DNA from: Acidimicrobiaceae bacterium
GTDB taxonomy: Bacteria > Actinomycetota > Acidimicrobiia > Acidimicrobiales > Aldehydirespiratoraceae
Length of the DNA: 13,621 nucleotides
Direction: 5' to 3'
Assembly (NCBI GenBank): GCA_009840695.1
Contig: VXNG01000067.1
Coordinates: 1-13,621, forward strand
Shown: positions 7,087 to 13,595 of the stretch, one piece after another
Numbering within the stretch: the stretch's first letter is position 1
Layout: each line of letters begins with the position of its first letter
Made by a program: the position numbers and the translations under genes
Notes under the pieces: model-generated
Told to the model about the DNA's origin: nothing
Databases searched by the model: none
The model's input: the letters and a program-made list of their open reading frames with translations, nothing else

Positions 7087-8064
7087 TCAGTCGAGGGTCT
7101 TCTCAACAACTTCGGTGATGCGCGACACCGACGGAATGGTGGCGTCCTCCAGGGAGTCGGCCGAGGGCAGCGGGATGTGATCGGTGGTTATCCGGATCAC
7201 CGGCTGGTCCAGATCGAAGAAGGCTTCCTCCATCACTATCGAAGCCACCTCCGCGCCCCATCCGCACAATCGGGGGTTCTCCTCGACGGTGAAGATCCTG
7301 CCCGTTTGGCTGCAGGCGGCCAGCAGCGTCCGGGTGTCCAGGGGTACCAGGCAGCGGAGATCGACCACGGTGGCCTCAACCCCGCGGCGGGCCAGGTCCT
7401 CGGCTGCGGCCACCGCTCTGGGAACCATGGCCGCCAGGGCCACGATGGTCAGGTCGGAGCCGGAGCGAACGATCGCAGCCTTGCCCAGCTCGCCCACAAG
7501 CTCGCCGTCGGGGACCGGCCCCTTGGTGGAGTACAGCGCCTTGTGCTCGAAGAACACGACCGGGTCGGGATCGCGGACGGACGCGGCCATCAACTCGATG
7601 ACGTCGCGTGGCGTCGACGGGGCCACCACCTTCAGGCCCGGCACCGACATGGCCCAGTTCTCGACGCTCTGGGAGTGCTGGGCGCCGAAGCGCACCCCCG
7701 CTCCGTTGGCCGTCCGTATGACGAGGGGTAGTTCGACCTGTCCATCGGTCATGTAGCGGGTCTTGGCGACCTGGTTGGCGATCATGTCCCAGCACGTGGC
7801 CAGGAAGTCAGAGAACATGATCTCGGCCACTGGACGCAGGCCGTTCATCGCCGCGCCCATCGCCGCGCCGATGATCGCCTCCTCGGAGATCGGGGTGTCG
7901 CGCACCCGTCTCGGACCGAAGCGCTCGAGGAGTCCGGTGGTGGTCTTGAACACGCCCCCGGCCGCGGCCACGTCCTCACCGATGAAGTAGACCGTCTCGT
8001 CCCGCTCCATCTCCTGGGCGATCGCCCGGGCCACCGCCTCCCGGTAGGTGATCAGTTCCTCCAT
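7087..8064 (-). CDS. TPP-dependent 2-oxo acid/acetoin dehydrogenase E1 beta subunit
   Basis: A 325-residue beta subunit of an alpha2beta2 thiamine-diphosphate enzyme. YFIGEDVAAAGGVFKTT (26-42), DTPISEEAIIGAAMGAAM (56-73, with the cofactor-activating Glu at E61), AQHSQSVENW and PGLKVVAPSTPRD are all hallmarks of the PDH/acetoin-dehydrogenase E1 beta family. The C-terminal half carries the transketolase C-like domain. With the alpha subunit it should decarboxylate a 2-oxo acid or cleave an acyloin. The butanediol-dehydrogenase-like neighbours favour the acetoin-type reaction, but pyruvate or branched-chain oxo acids are possible. ATG 8064 has GGAGGG five bases upstream. The gene overlaps the end of the alpha gene by 13 bases, so the subunits are translationally coupled. 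No E2 or E3 gene is seen in the window. Confidence 0.92.
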   Translation of the reverse strand: MEELITYREAVARAIAQEMERDETVYFIGEDVAAAGGVFKTTTGLLERFGPRRVRDTPISEEAIIGAAMGAAMNGLRPVAEIMFSDFLATCWDMIANQVAKTRYMTDGQVELPLVIRTANGAGVRFGAQHSQSVENWAMSVPGLKVVAPSTPRDVIELMAASVRDPDPVVFFEHKALYSTKGPVPDGELVGELGKAAIVRSGSDLTIVALAAMVPRAVAAAEDLARRGVEATVVDLRCLVPLDTRTLLAACSQTGRIFTVEENPRLCGWGAEVASIVMEEAFFDLDQPVIRITTDHIPLPSADSLEDATIPSVSRITEVVEKTLD

Positions 8065-9071
8065 GCCGACCCTCCGTCAGCCCACAGGTTGGTGCCGATC
8101 ACCGAGGTGGGAGGCTCCGGAGCGGCCTTGGCCTCGTCGACAGCGGAATTCATGGTCCTGTCCACTGCGGCCTCGATCTCATCGAGGCGCGGGGCCTCCA
8201 CGCCCGCGGCGATGAGACGCTCCCGGTAGGCGGGGATCGGGTCGCGGGCCTTCCAGTCCGCCACCTCATCGTCGGGCCGGTAGGTGCCCGGGTCCGCTCG
8301 TGAGTGGCCGCCGTGGCGGTACGTGGAGGCTTCGATGAGGCTGGGTCCGCCCCCTGCTCGGGCCTTGGAGATGGCCGATCGGGCCGTGTCGAACATCTCG
8401 TCCGCGTCGTTCCCGTCCACTAGGACGGAGTCGAGTCCGTAGGCCTGAGCCCGGTCCGCGGCGGGATTCTTCACCGCCGTTACCGATCGGATGGGCGTGT
8501 ACTCCATGTACTGGTTGTTCTCGCACACGAACACAGCCGGCACCGACCACACCGCGGCCATGTTCAGCGCCTCGTGGAATGCGCCGATGTTGGTGGCGCC
8601 GTCGCCGAAGAAACACACCGCTACCTGACCGGTTCCTCGTTCCGCCGCGGCCCAGGCCGCCCCGACCGCGATCGGCATGTGCGCCCCGACTATGGCGTAG
8701 GAGCCCATCGCTCCGGCGGAAGCGTCGGTGAGATGCATGGATCCGCCCTTGCCCCCGCAGATCCCAGAGCCCCGTCCGAACAACTCGGCCATCAGCCGGC
8801 TCGGAGGCGCTCCCCGCAGCAGCGTGTGATTGTGGCCCCGATAGGTGCAGAAGGTGAGATCGTCGGGCCGCATCGCGGCCGCGAAGGCGGCCGCGATGGC
8901 CTCCTGCCCGATGGCCAGGTGCGAGGTGCCCTTCACCAGCCCGGCGACGAACATCCGGTAGGCCAGTTCCTCGAACACCCGGGCCTCCACCATCATCCGG
9001 TAGAGATCGACGCGCTGGTCGAGGTCGGCCGCCTCGCTGCCGCGTGTAGTTCCCTCAGTACTGGTTGGCAA
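8052..9071 (-). CDS. TPP-dependent 2-oxo acid/acetoin dehydrogenase E1 alpha subunit
   Basis: A 339-residue alpha subunit. The thiamine-diphosphate/Mg motif runs from GDGATN (156-161) to CENN (183-186). Other family landmarks are HLAIGQEA (51-58), TYRGHNH (76-82), GKGGSMH (107-113) and the loop YRHGGHSRADPGTY (251-264). Length fits AcoA/PdhA proteins. The active site for acyl transfer would form with the beta subunit encoded immediately downstream. The start is a TTG at 9071, chosen because GAGGAG lies seven bases upstream and the family-like sequence begins within 20 residues. It overlaps the M24 gene by 17 bases, so its ribosome site is inside that coding sequence. The order M24 - E1 alpha - E1 beta with overlaps points to one coupled unit. 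Reaction type (oxo acid or acyloin) is not settled by sequence alone. Confidence 0.92.
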   Translation of the reverse strand: MPTSTEGTTRGSEAADLDQRVDLYRMMVEARVFEELAYRMFVAGLVKGTSHLAIGQEAIAAAFAAAMRPDDLTFCTYRGHNHTLLRGAPPSRLMAELFGRGSGICGGKGGSMHLTDASAGAMGSYAIVGAHMPIAVGAAWAAAERGTGQVAVCFFGDGATNIGAFHEALNMAAVWSVPAVFVCENNQYMEYTPIRSVTAVKNPAADRAQAYGLDSVLVDGNDADEMFDTARSAISKARAGGGPSLIEASTYRHGGHSRADPGTYRPDDEVADWKARDPIPAYRERLIAAGVEAPRLDEIEAAVDRTMNSAVDEAKAAPEPPTSVIGTNLWADGGSAWRN

Positions 9072-10323
9072 CTTGAAGCTCCTCGGCGGGGAACAGGGTC
9101 ACAACCTTGGGCCCCTCGGCCGAACAGACCACCATCTCCTCGATCCGTGCCGCCGACCGCCCGTCATCGGCCGGGCAGAAGGTCTCCAGCGCGAAGAACA
9201 TTCCTTCCTTGAGCTCGATCGGGTTCTCGATCGAGTTGAGCCTGCTGATCACGGGGCGCTCGTGGACCGAGAGCCCCACTCCGTGGCCGAACTGGAGGCC
9301 GAACGCCTCCATCTCGTCGGGGAACCCGAACTCTTGAGCCTCGGGCCATGACTCGGCGATGACATCGGTGGTGGTTCCCGGCTTCACCAGGGCTATGGCT
9401 GCGTCGATCCACTCCCGGGCCCGCTTGTAGGCGTCTCGCTGGGCCGGAGTGGCCCGGCCCACCACGAACGTCCGGTAGTAGCAGGTGCGGTAGCCGTTGT
9501 AGGCCTGGATGATGTCGAAGTAGGCGGTGTCGCCCGGACGGATCAAGCGGTCCGAGAAGACGTGAGGATGGGGGCTGCAGCGCTCTCCGGCGATGGAATT
9601 GATCGCCTCCACGTGTTCGGAGCCCATCTCGTACAGTCGCTTATTGGCCAGGGCCACGATGTCGGACTCGCGCACCCCGGGCTTGAGCGCCTCGAAGATG
9701 TCGTGGTACACGCCGTCGACCATCGCAGAGGCCTGGGTGAGCAGCATGATCTCGTCGGGGCTCTTGATCTCGCGCGCCTTGAGCATGACCTGCTGGCCGT
9801 TCCGCACGTCGATTCCGGCTTTCACCAGCTCGAGGTACATCTCCGCCTCGGCCATGTCGATGCCGAGCGGCATGTCGGCGACGCCCTCGTCGCGCAGAAC
9901 GTCGCAGATCTCCCGGACGGCCCGCGTGAACAGCCCCGACTCAGGACCGATGGACCCGGCCAGGCCGGTGTTGCCTCCCACCGAATGGCCCGGCTCCAGC
10001 CACGGCGAGTGCAGGGTGTGGACCCGGGCCGCGGAACCGAAGTCCCAGATCCAGGGCTCGCCGGTTCGGGTCAGCAACGCCCATCGTTCCATCTTGTTGA
10101 AGGCCCAGTACCCGATGTGGGTGGCGGTCAGGTAGCGGATGTTGGCGGTGTCGAACACGAGAAGCGCTCCGAGATCCGACTCATCCAGCGCCGCCTTCGC
10201 CCTGTCCAGGCGGTAGCGCCGTAGCCGGTCGAAGTCCACGCGCTCCTCCCAGTCGACGGCCATCACGCCCGGCGAGGGCGTCGTCGCGACCGGGAAGTCG
10301 CCAATCTGGTTGTCAGTGCTCAC
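9055..10323 (-). CDS. M24-family (creatinase/prolidase fold) hydrolase or lyase with altered metal site
   Basis: A 422-residue protein with an N-terminal creatinase-like domain (about 30-175, containing RLRRYRLDRAKAAL and LVFDTANIRYLT) and a C-terminal pita-bread domain. Expected metal ligands are D270 (YFD), H347 (GHGVGL), E380 (FALE) and E395 (ARIEE); H354 (VHERP) is also present. The second ligand aspartate, normally eleven residues after the first, is Cys (C281 in GYRTCYYRT). It is probably not a normal prolidase. The fold is known to be reused by non-peptidases such as creatinase, the DMSP lyase DddP and ectoine hydrolase DoeA, and the N-terminal part recalls DddP to me. The GTG at 10323 has AAGGGAG seven bases upstream. 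Its place between dehydrogenases and E1 genes argues for a C-N, ester or C-O cleavage step in a catabolic pathway (inference). Confidence 0.85.
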   Translation of the reverse strand: MSTDNQIGDFPVATTPSPGVMAVDWEERVDFDRLRRYRLDRAKAALDESDLGALLVFDTANIRYLTATHIGYWAFNKMERWALLTRTGEPWIWDFGSAARVHTLHSPWLEPGHSVGGNTGLAGSIGPESGLFTRAVREICDVLRDEGVADMPLGIDMAEAEMYLELVKAGIDVRNGQQVMLKAREIKSPDEIMLLTQASAMVDGVYHDIFEALKPGVRESDIVALANKRLYEMGSEHVEAINSIAGERCSPHPHVFSDRLIRPGDTAYFDIIQAYNGYRTCYYRTFVVGRATPAQRDAYKRAREWIDAAIALVKPGTTTDVIAESWPEAQEFGFPDEMEAFGLQFGHGVGLSVHERPVISRLNSIENPIELKEGMFFALETFCPADDGRSAARIEEMVVCSAEGPKVVTLFPAEELQVANQY

Positions 10324-10341
10324 TGCTCAGCTCCCTTACGA

Positions 10342-10365
10342 GCCGGTGGGCTTGAGCCCACCGGC
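10342..10365 (-). terminator. Perfect 10-bp hairpin just after the MDR dehydrogenase stop
   Basis: GCCGGTGGGC (10342-10351) and its exact complement (10356-10365) flank a four-base loop, four bases beyond the MDR stop codon and about 12 bases ahead of the M24 ribosome site. No T-run follows. In so short a gap (46 bases) it more likely tunes expression or mRNA processing between the two genes than fully stops transcription. Confidence 0.5.
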
Positions 10366-10369
10366 CAAA

Positions 10370-11470
10370 CTATTCGACGGGCCACCCGCCTGTGGGGCGC
10401 ATCTGTTGGCTCCAGGGATCGATGAGCGTCTTGATCCGTTCGGCTCTGCCGTCGACCATCGGCTTCAGCCCGCTGCCCACAAGAGCCTCCAGGGGCAGGG
10501 CGACCGGTGCCACGTCGCTCCATCCGCCCGGACGGCGGCCCACGAGCCGGGCCGATGCCGCAAAGTCCGCGGCGAATACATGGGCGTTGGTGCCGACGAG
10601 CAACACCTCTCGCAGCGTGAGCGTGCGGATGTCGAGCGGAACGGGCTTGGCCCCGAGGCCGACGGCCACCACCCGGCCCCGCGGCGTCACCGCCGCCAGT
10701 GCCGCCCGGAGTGCCTCGTCCACCCCGGTGACCTCGTAGATCACCTCGGCTGGGGCATCCAGGGCGGCCCGAAGCTGCGACGCGAGGTCCTCGTCCCGGT
10801 CCACCTCGACGGTGCGGTGCGCTCCCAGCGTTTCGGCGATCTGCAGCCTCTCGGCGGCGAGGTCGGCGGCGACCACCCGCATCCCCATCTCCGCCGCGGC
10901 GAACACCAGGAACGCGCCCACCCCGCCGATCCCTATCACGACGACGGTGTCGCCGGGCTGCGGGGATCCCTGGCGCAGCGCGTGGTGGGCCACCGACATG
11001 GGCTGCACGAGGGCCGCGCCGTCGTCGCCCAGCCCGTGCTCCTCCACCGGCAGGCAGATCGACGCCGGAACTGTCACGTACTGCGCCAGCGCGCCGTTGC
11101 GTTGCAGGCCCACCGTGAAGTAATTCTCACAGAAGTTGGTCAGCATCCGCGCGCAGGCCGGACACTGGCCGCAGGAGATGCCCGCGCCGCTGGCCACGAC
11201 GGCGTCGTCGGGAAAGCCCTCGACGCCGGGGCCGCGGGCCACCACCCGGCCCCCGAACTCGTGGCCGGGAACCATCGGCCCCATATGCCCCGACCGCGGG
11301 TGGCGCCTCGAGATGGGGAACATCGTCGGGCCGTGACTCCACTCCGAGGCGTCGGTACCGCAGACACCAACCGCGTGCACCTCGATGAGCAGCTCGCCGG
11401 GACCGGGGTCGGGCACCTCCAAGTCCTCGACCCTGATGTCGCGGGAGCCGTGGTACACGGCCGCTCGCAT
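10370..11470 (-). CDS. Zinc-dependent MDR alcohol/polyol dehydrogenase, (R,R)-butanediol dehydrogenase-like
   Basis: A 366-residue medium-chain dehydrogenase. Catalytic zinc ligands are C37 (GVCGTD) and H70-E71 (PGHEFGG). Four structural-zinc cysteines lie in SCGQCPACARMLTNFC (C100, C103, C106, C114). The Rossmann motif GIGGVG (180-185) is followed by an acidic D203 after the second strand, pointing to NAD. The stretch between C37 and H70 (EWSHGPTMFPISRRHPRSG) resembles the insertion of (R,R)-2,3-butanediol dehydrogenases. In LVQPMSVAHHA the usual Glu of the EP motif is Gln (Q156). I chose ATG 11470 because MRAAVYHGSRDIRVED is the typical family start; the frame is open upstream, but that part is shadow sequence. 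It lies 55 bases after the SDR gene. It likely oxidises a secondary alcohol to a ketone; the exact diol or polyol is unknown. Confidence 0.9.
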   Translation of the reverse strand: MRAAVYHGSRDIRVEDLEVPDPGPGELLIEVHAVGVCGTDASEWSHGPTMFPISRRHPRSGHMGPMVPGHEFGGRVVARGPGVEGFPDDAVVASGAGISCGQCPACARMLTNFCENYFTVGLQRNGALAQYVTVPASICLPVEEHGLGDDGAALVQPMSVAHHALRQGSPQPGDTVVVIGIGGVGAFLVFAAAEMGMRVVAADLAAERLQIAETLGAHRTVEVDRDEDLASQLRAALDAPAEVIYEVTGVDEALRAALAAVTPRGRVVAVGLGAKPVPLDIRTLTLREVLLVGTNAHVFAADFAASARLVGRRPGGWSDVAPVALPLEALVGSGLKPMVDGRAERIKTLIDPWSQQMRPTGGWPVE

Positions 11471-11525
11471 GCTCACGATCTTCCCGAGAATGCTCTGCCC
11501 GGCGGTGCCATGTCCTGGACTCCGA

Positions 11526-12311
11526 TCAGAAGAAGACCTGCTCGCCGCCCGTGAGGTTGAGACTGGCGCCGGTCGTGTAGCAGGCGTCGTCGGAGGCGAG
11601 GAATGCGGCCATGGCACCGATGTCGGTGGCCGTCCCGAGACGCTTCAGGGGGATGGTCTCGATGTGTTCGGCCAGCAGTTCGTCGCGATCGCGGTCGGCG
11701 GAGGCCGCGGCGGCGCCGAATCCTGTCTTGGTCATGTTGGTGAACATGGTGCCGGGACAGATGGCGTTGACGGTGATGTTGTGCTCGGCGAGTTCCTTGG
11801 CCAGCACCTGGGTGAGTCCTACCACCGCGAACTTGGAAGCCGAGTAGATCCCCCATCCCTGCCAGGCCACCTTCCCGGTCTGGGAGGCCGTGTTGATGAT
11901 CCGTCCCCAGTTGTGCTGCTTCATGATGTGGGCCGCGGCACGCGAACAGGCCAGAACGCCGCGGACGTTCACTGAGAAGACTTTCTCGTACACGTCGTCG
12001 GGAGTGTCGATGACCGCGGCGATGGGCTGGGCGACACCGGCGTTGTTGGCCAGGATGTCCAGGCGGCCGTATGTCTCGGCCACCGAGCGCATCTGCGCTT
12101 CGACCTGGGCCGTGTCAGTGACGTCCAGATGGATGGCCATGGGCTGCGCGCCCGATGGTGCCGCGGGAAGCGACGACGCCACTTCGGAGGCGTCGAGGAC
12201 GTCGGCGCACACCACTGCGGCCCCCTCCTCGGCGAACCTCCGAGCGATGCCCTCACCCAGTCCTCGGGACGCTCCGGTCACCAAAGCGATCTTGTCGTCT
12301 AGCCGACCCAT
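11526..12311 (-). CDS. Short-chain dehydrogenase/reductase, meso-butanediol dehydrogenase/acetoin reductase-like
   Basis: A 261-residue classical SDR. The cofactor loop TGASRGLG is at 12-19, an Asp after the second strand (D37) favours NAD, and NNAG is at 89-92. The catalytic tetrad is N115, S143, Y156 and K160 (YSASK). The catalytic region (IINTASQTGKV, YSASKFAVVGLTQ, ITVNAICPG) and the C-terminus ending GGEQVFF recall BudC-type acetoin reductases and related polyol dehydrogenases; I judge this by eye. ATG 12311 has a near-perfect ribosome site AAGGAGGA five bases upstream. It is the first gene of the minus-strand cluster, directly after the putative promoter/operator at 12341-12380, which suits an enzyme for the first oxidation of the imported substrate. 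Confidence 0.9.
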   Translation of the reverse strand: MGRLDDKIALVTGASRGLGEGIARRFAEEGAAVVCADVLDASEVASSLPAAPSGAQPMAIHLDVTDTAQVEAQMRSVAETYGRLDILANNAGVAQPIAAVIDTPDDVYEKVFSVNVRGVLACSRAAAHIMKQHNWGRIINTASQTGKVAWQGWGIYSASKFAVVGLTQVLAKELAEHNITVNAICPGTMFTNMTKTGFGAAAASADRDRDELLAEHIETIPLKRLGTATDIGAMAAFLASDDACYTTGASLNLTGGEQVFF

Positions 12312-12340
12312 GAAGGTCCTCCTTGCCGCAGTGAAGCCGG

Positions 12341-12380
12341 CCGCAGATTACAACACGCTGCGGACCCGGCAAATCGCCGG
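12341..12380 (-). promoter_or_regulatory. Putative promoter with overlapping inverted repeats ahead of the cluster
   Basis: On the minus strand a TTGCCG (-35-like, 12367-12372) is 16 bases from TAATCT (-10-like, 12345-12350), 34-39 bases ahead of the SDR start; TGTAAT (12347-12352) is an alternative -10. Two inverted repeats overlap these elements: CCGCAG-N11-CTGCGG (12341-12346 and 12358-12363) and CCGGC-N5-GCCGG (12366-12370 and 12376-12380). This is the layout of a repressor-controlled promoter. The regulator gene is not in the window. Confidence 0.4.
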
Positions 12381-12500
12381 CGACGTCCTCGAAGCCTCTC
12401 CAGCCTCATGGATCGGATGGACCTTCACGGCTGGTCAGCCCCTTGAGCAGAGTCTCCGGAGCGCAGAGAGTCGGACGAGAGGGTGTCGGCACCTGGCCGC

Positions 12501-12506
12501 TAGCTT
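12501..12506 (+). promoter_or_regulatory. Possible -10 element for a leaderless CoA-transferase transcript
   Basis: TAGCTT fits TANNNT and ends six bases before the GTG at 12513, the spacing expected when transcription starts at the start codon. No Shine-Dalgarno precedes that GTG, and an in-frame TAG (12501-12503) rules out an earlier start. No convincing -35 is seen. Confidence 0.3.
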
Positions 12507-12512
12507 CGGTTC

Positions 12513-13595
12513 GTGCCCGGATGCCGGAGTGTCGGTCTCGATGACGACACCTGTGTCAAGGCTTGGGCCGCGTCGGGGACCATGCATCTCACAGGACCGG
12601 CCTCCGGTCCGCCGGCGGTGTCGCCCGCGGGGATTGTGCGTCCCCTGCTCGGTCTCGGCGAGGCGCTGGCCTCGGCCACTGGGCGTCTCGGCCGAGAGGT
12701 CAGGGTGGATCCCGTGGCGCTGGCGGCCCAGCGAGCCGCCTTCACGAGATTCGGGCGAGGCGGATCGCGCAGCGCGGGCGGATATGCGCAGATTGTGCAG
12801 GCCCGCGACGGCTGGGTGGTCCTCAACCTTCCCCGTCCCTCCGACGCTGAGGCGCTGCCTGCGCTGGTGGGCGCGGCGCTGCCTGCGGGTGACTGGAGCG
12901 AGACCGCGGCTCATCTGGCAACAAGGGCTACCGCAGAAGTCGTCGATCGGGCATCACTGTTGGGCCTCGCCGTGGCCGCGGTAGGGGCCACGCCCCCTCC
13001 ACCGATGCCCTGGACGATCTACCGGGAGAGACCGGCCCGGGTCCGGGGCTCCGAACCGATGGTGGTGGACCTGACCAGTCTCTGGGCGGGCCCCCTAGCG
13101 GGCCAGCTGCTGGCTGAGGCGGGCTGCCGGGTACTCAAGGTGGAGTCGGTGTCCAGGCCCGACGGTGCCCGCCGGGGTCCGTCCGGATTCTTCGAACTGC
13201 TGAATGGCAGGAAACAGCAGCTGAGCTTGGACCTGCCCACCTCCGGAGCTGTCGGCCAGTTGCGGGAGTTGATCGCCGGCGCCGATCTCGTGCTGGAGGC
13301 GAGCCGGCCGCGGGTGATGCAACAGTGGGGGATATGTCCGGCTGAGGTAGTGGCCGCGGGCACGGCCTGGGTGTCGATCACCGGCCACGGACGTAGTGGG
13401 CGGCACGCCAACCGGGTCGCCTTCGGTGATGACGCCGCCGCCTCCGGCGGGCTGGTGGTGCCCGGCGAGCCGCCCATGTTCGTGGGCGACGCCATCGCCG
13501 ATCCCATCGCCGGCCTGGCCGCGGCCGCGGCCGCCGCCCGCCAGCGCGCCGACGCCCGCCCCCCCCACGTGGGCCTCTATCCCGCTGGCGTGTAG
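12513..13595 (+). CDS. Family III CoA-transferase (CaiB/BaiF-like) with rearranged domain order
   Basis: A 360-residue protein, the only plus-strand gene. Residues 186-360 match the N-terminal half of CaiB/BaiF enzymes: VDLTSLWAGPLAGQLLAEAG (185-204), KVES (209-212), SRPRVMQQWG, WVSITGHGR, and VGDAIADPIAG (324-334), where D330 aligns with the catalytic Asp of formyl-CoA transferase. Residues 18-165 instead resemble the later part of a CaiB protein: WAASGTMHLTG, REVRVDPVALAAQ, then DGWVVLNLP, but without the Asp. It should move CoA between carboxylic acids, or be a relative that has lost this. GTG 12513 is the only start that keeps the N-terminal block; ATG 12582 is the alternative. It ends at a TAG right after HVGLYPAGV, where ordinary family members continue. 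It diverges from the SDR gene and shares a 201-base upstream region with it, so co-regulation is possible. Confidence 0.82.
   Translation: MPGCRSVGLDDDTCVKAWAASGTMHLTGPASGPPAVSPAGIVRPLLGLGEALASATGRLGREVRVDPVALAAQRAAFTRFGRGGSRSAGGYAQIVQARDGWVVLNLPRPSDAEALPALVGAALPAGDWSETAAHLATRATAEVVDRASLLGLAVAAVGATPPPPMPWTIYRERPARVRGSEPMVVDLTSLWAGPLAGQLLAEAGCRVLKVESVSRPDGARRGPSGFFELLNGRKQQLSLDLPTSGAVGQLRELIAGADLVLEASRPRVMQQWGICPAEVVAAGTAWVSITGHGRSGRHANRVAFGDDAAASGGLVVPGEPPMFVGDAIADPIAGLAAAAAAARQRADARPPHVGLYPAGV

Noticed and set aside
10310..11554. A 414-residue plus-strand open frame antisense to the MDR gene
   Set aside because: It has the His/Arg/Pro-rich composition of an antisense shadow in GC-rich DNA, while the minus strand encodes clear zinc and Rossmann motifs.
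11471..11617. N-terminal extension of the MDR frame up to 11617
   Set aside because: It overlaps the end of the SDR gene and has Ser/Pro-rich shadow composition; the family's normal start is at 11470.
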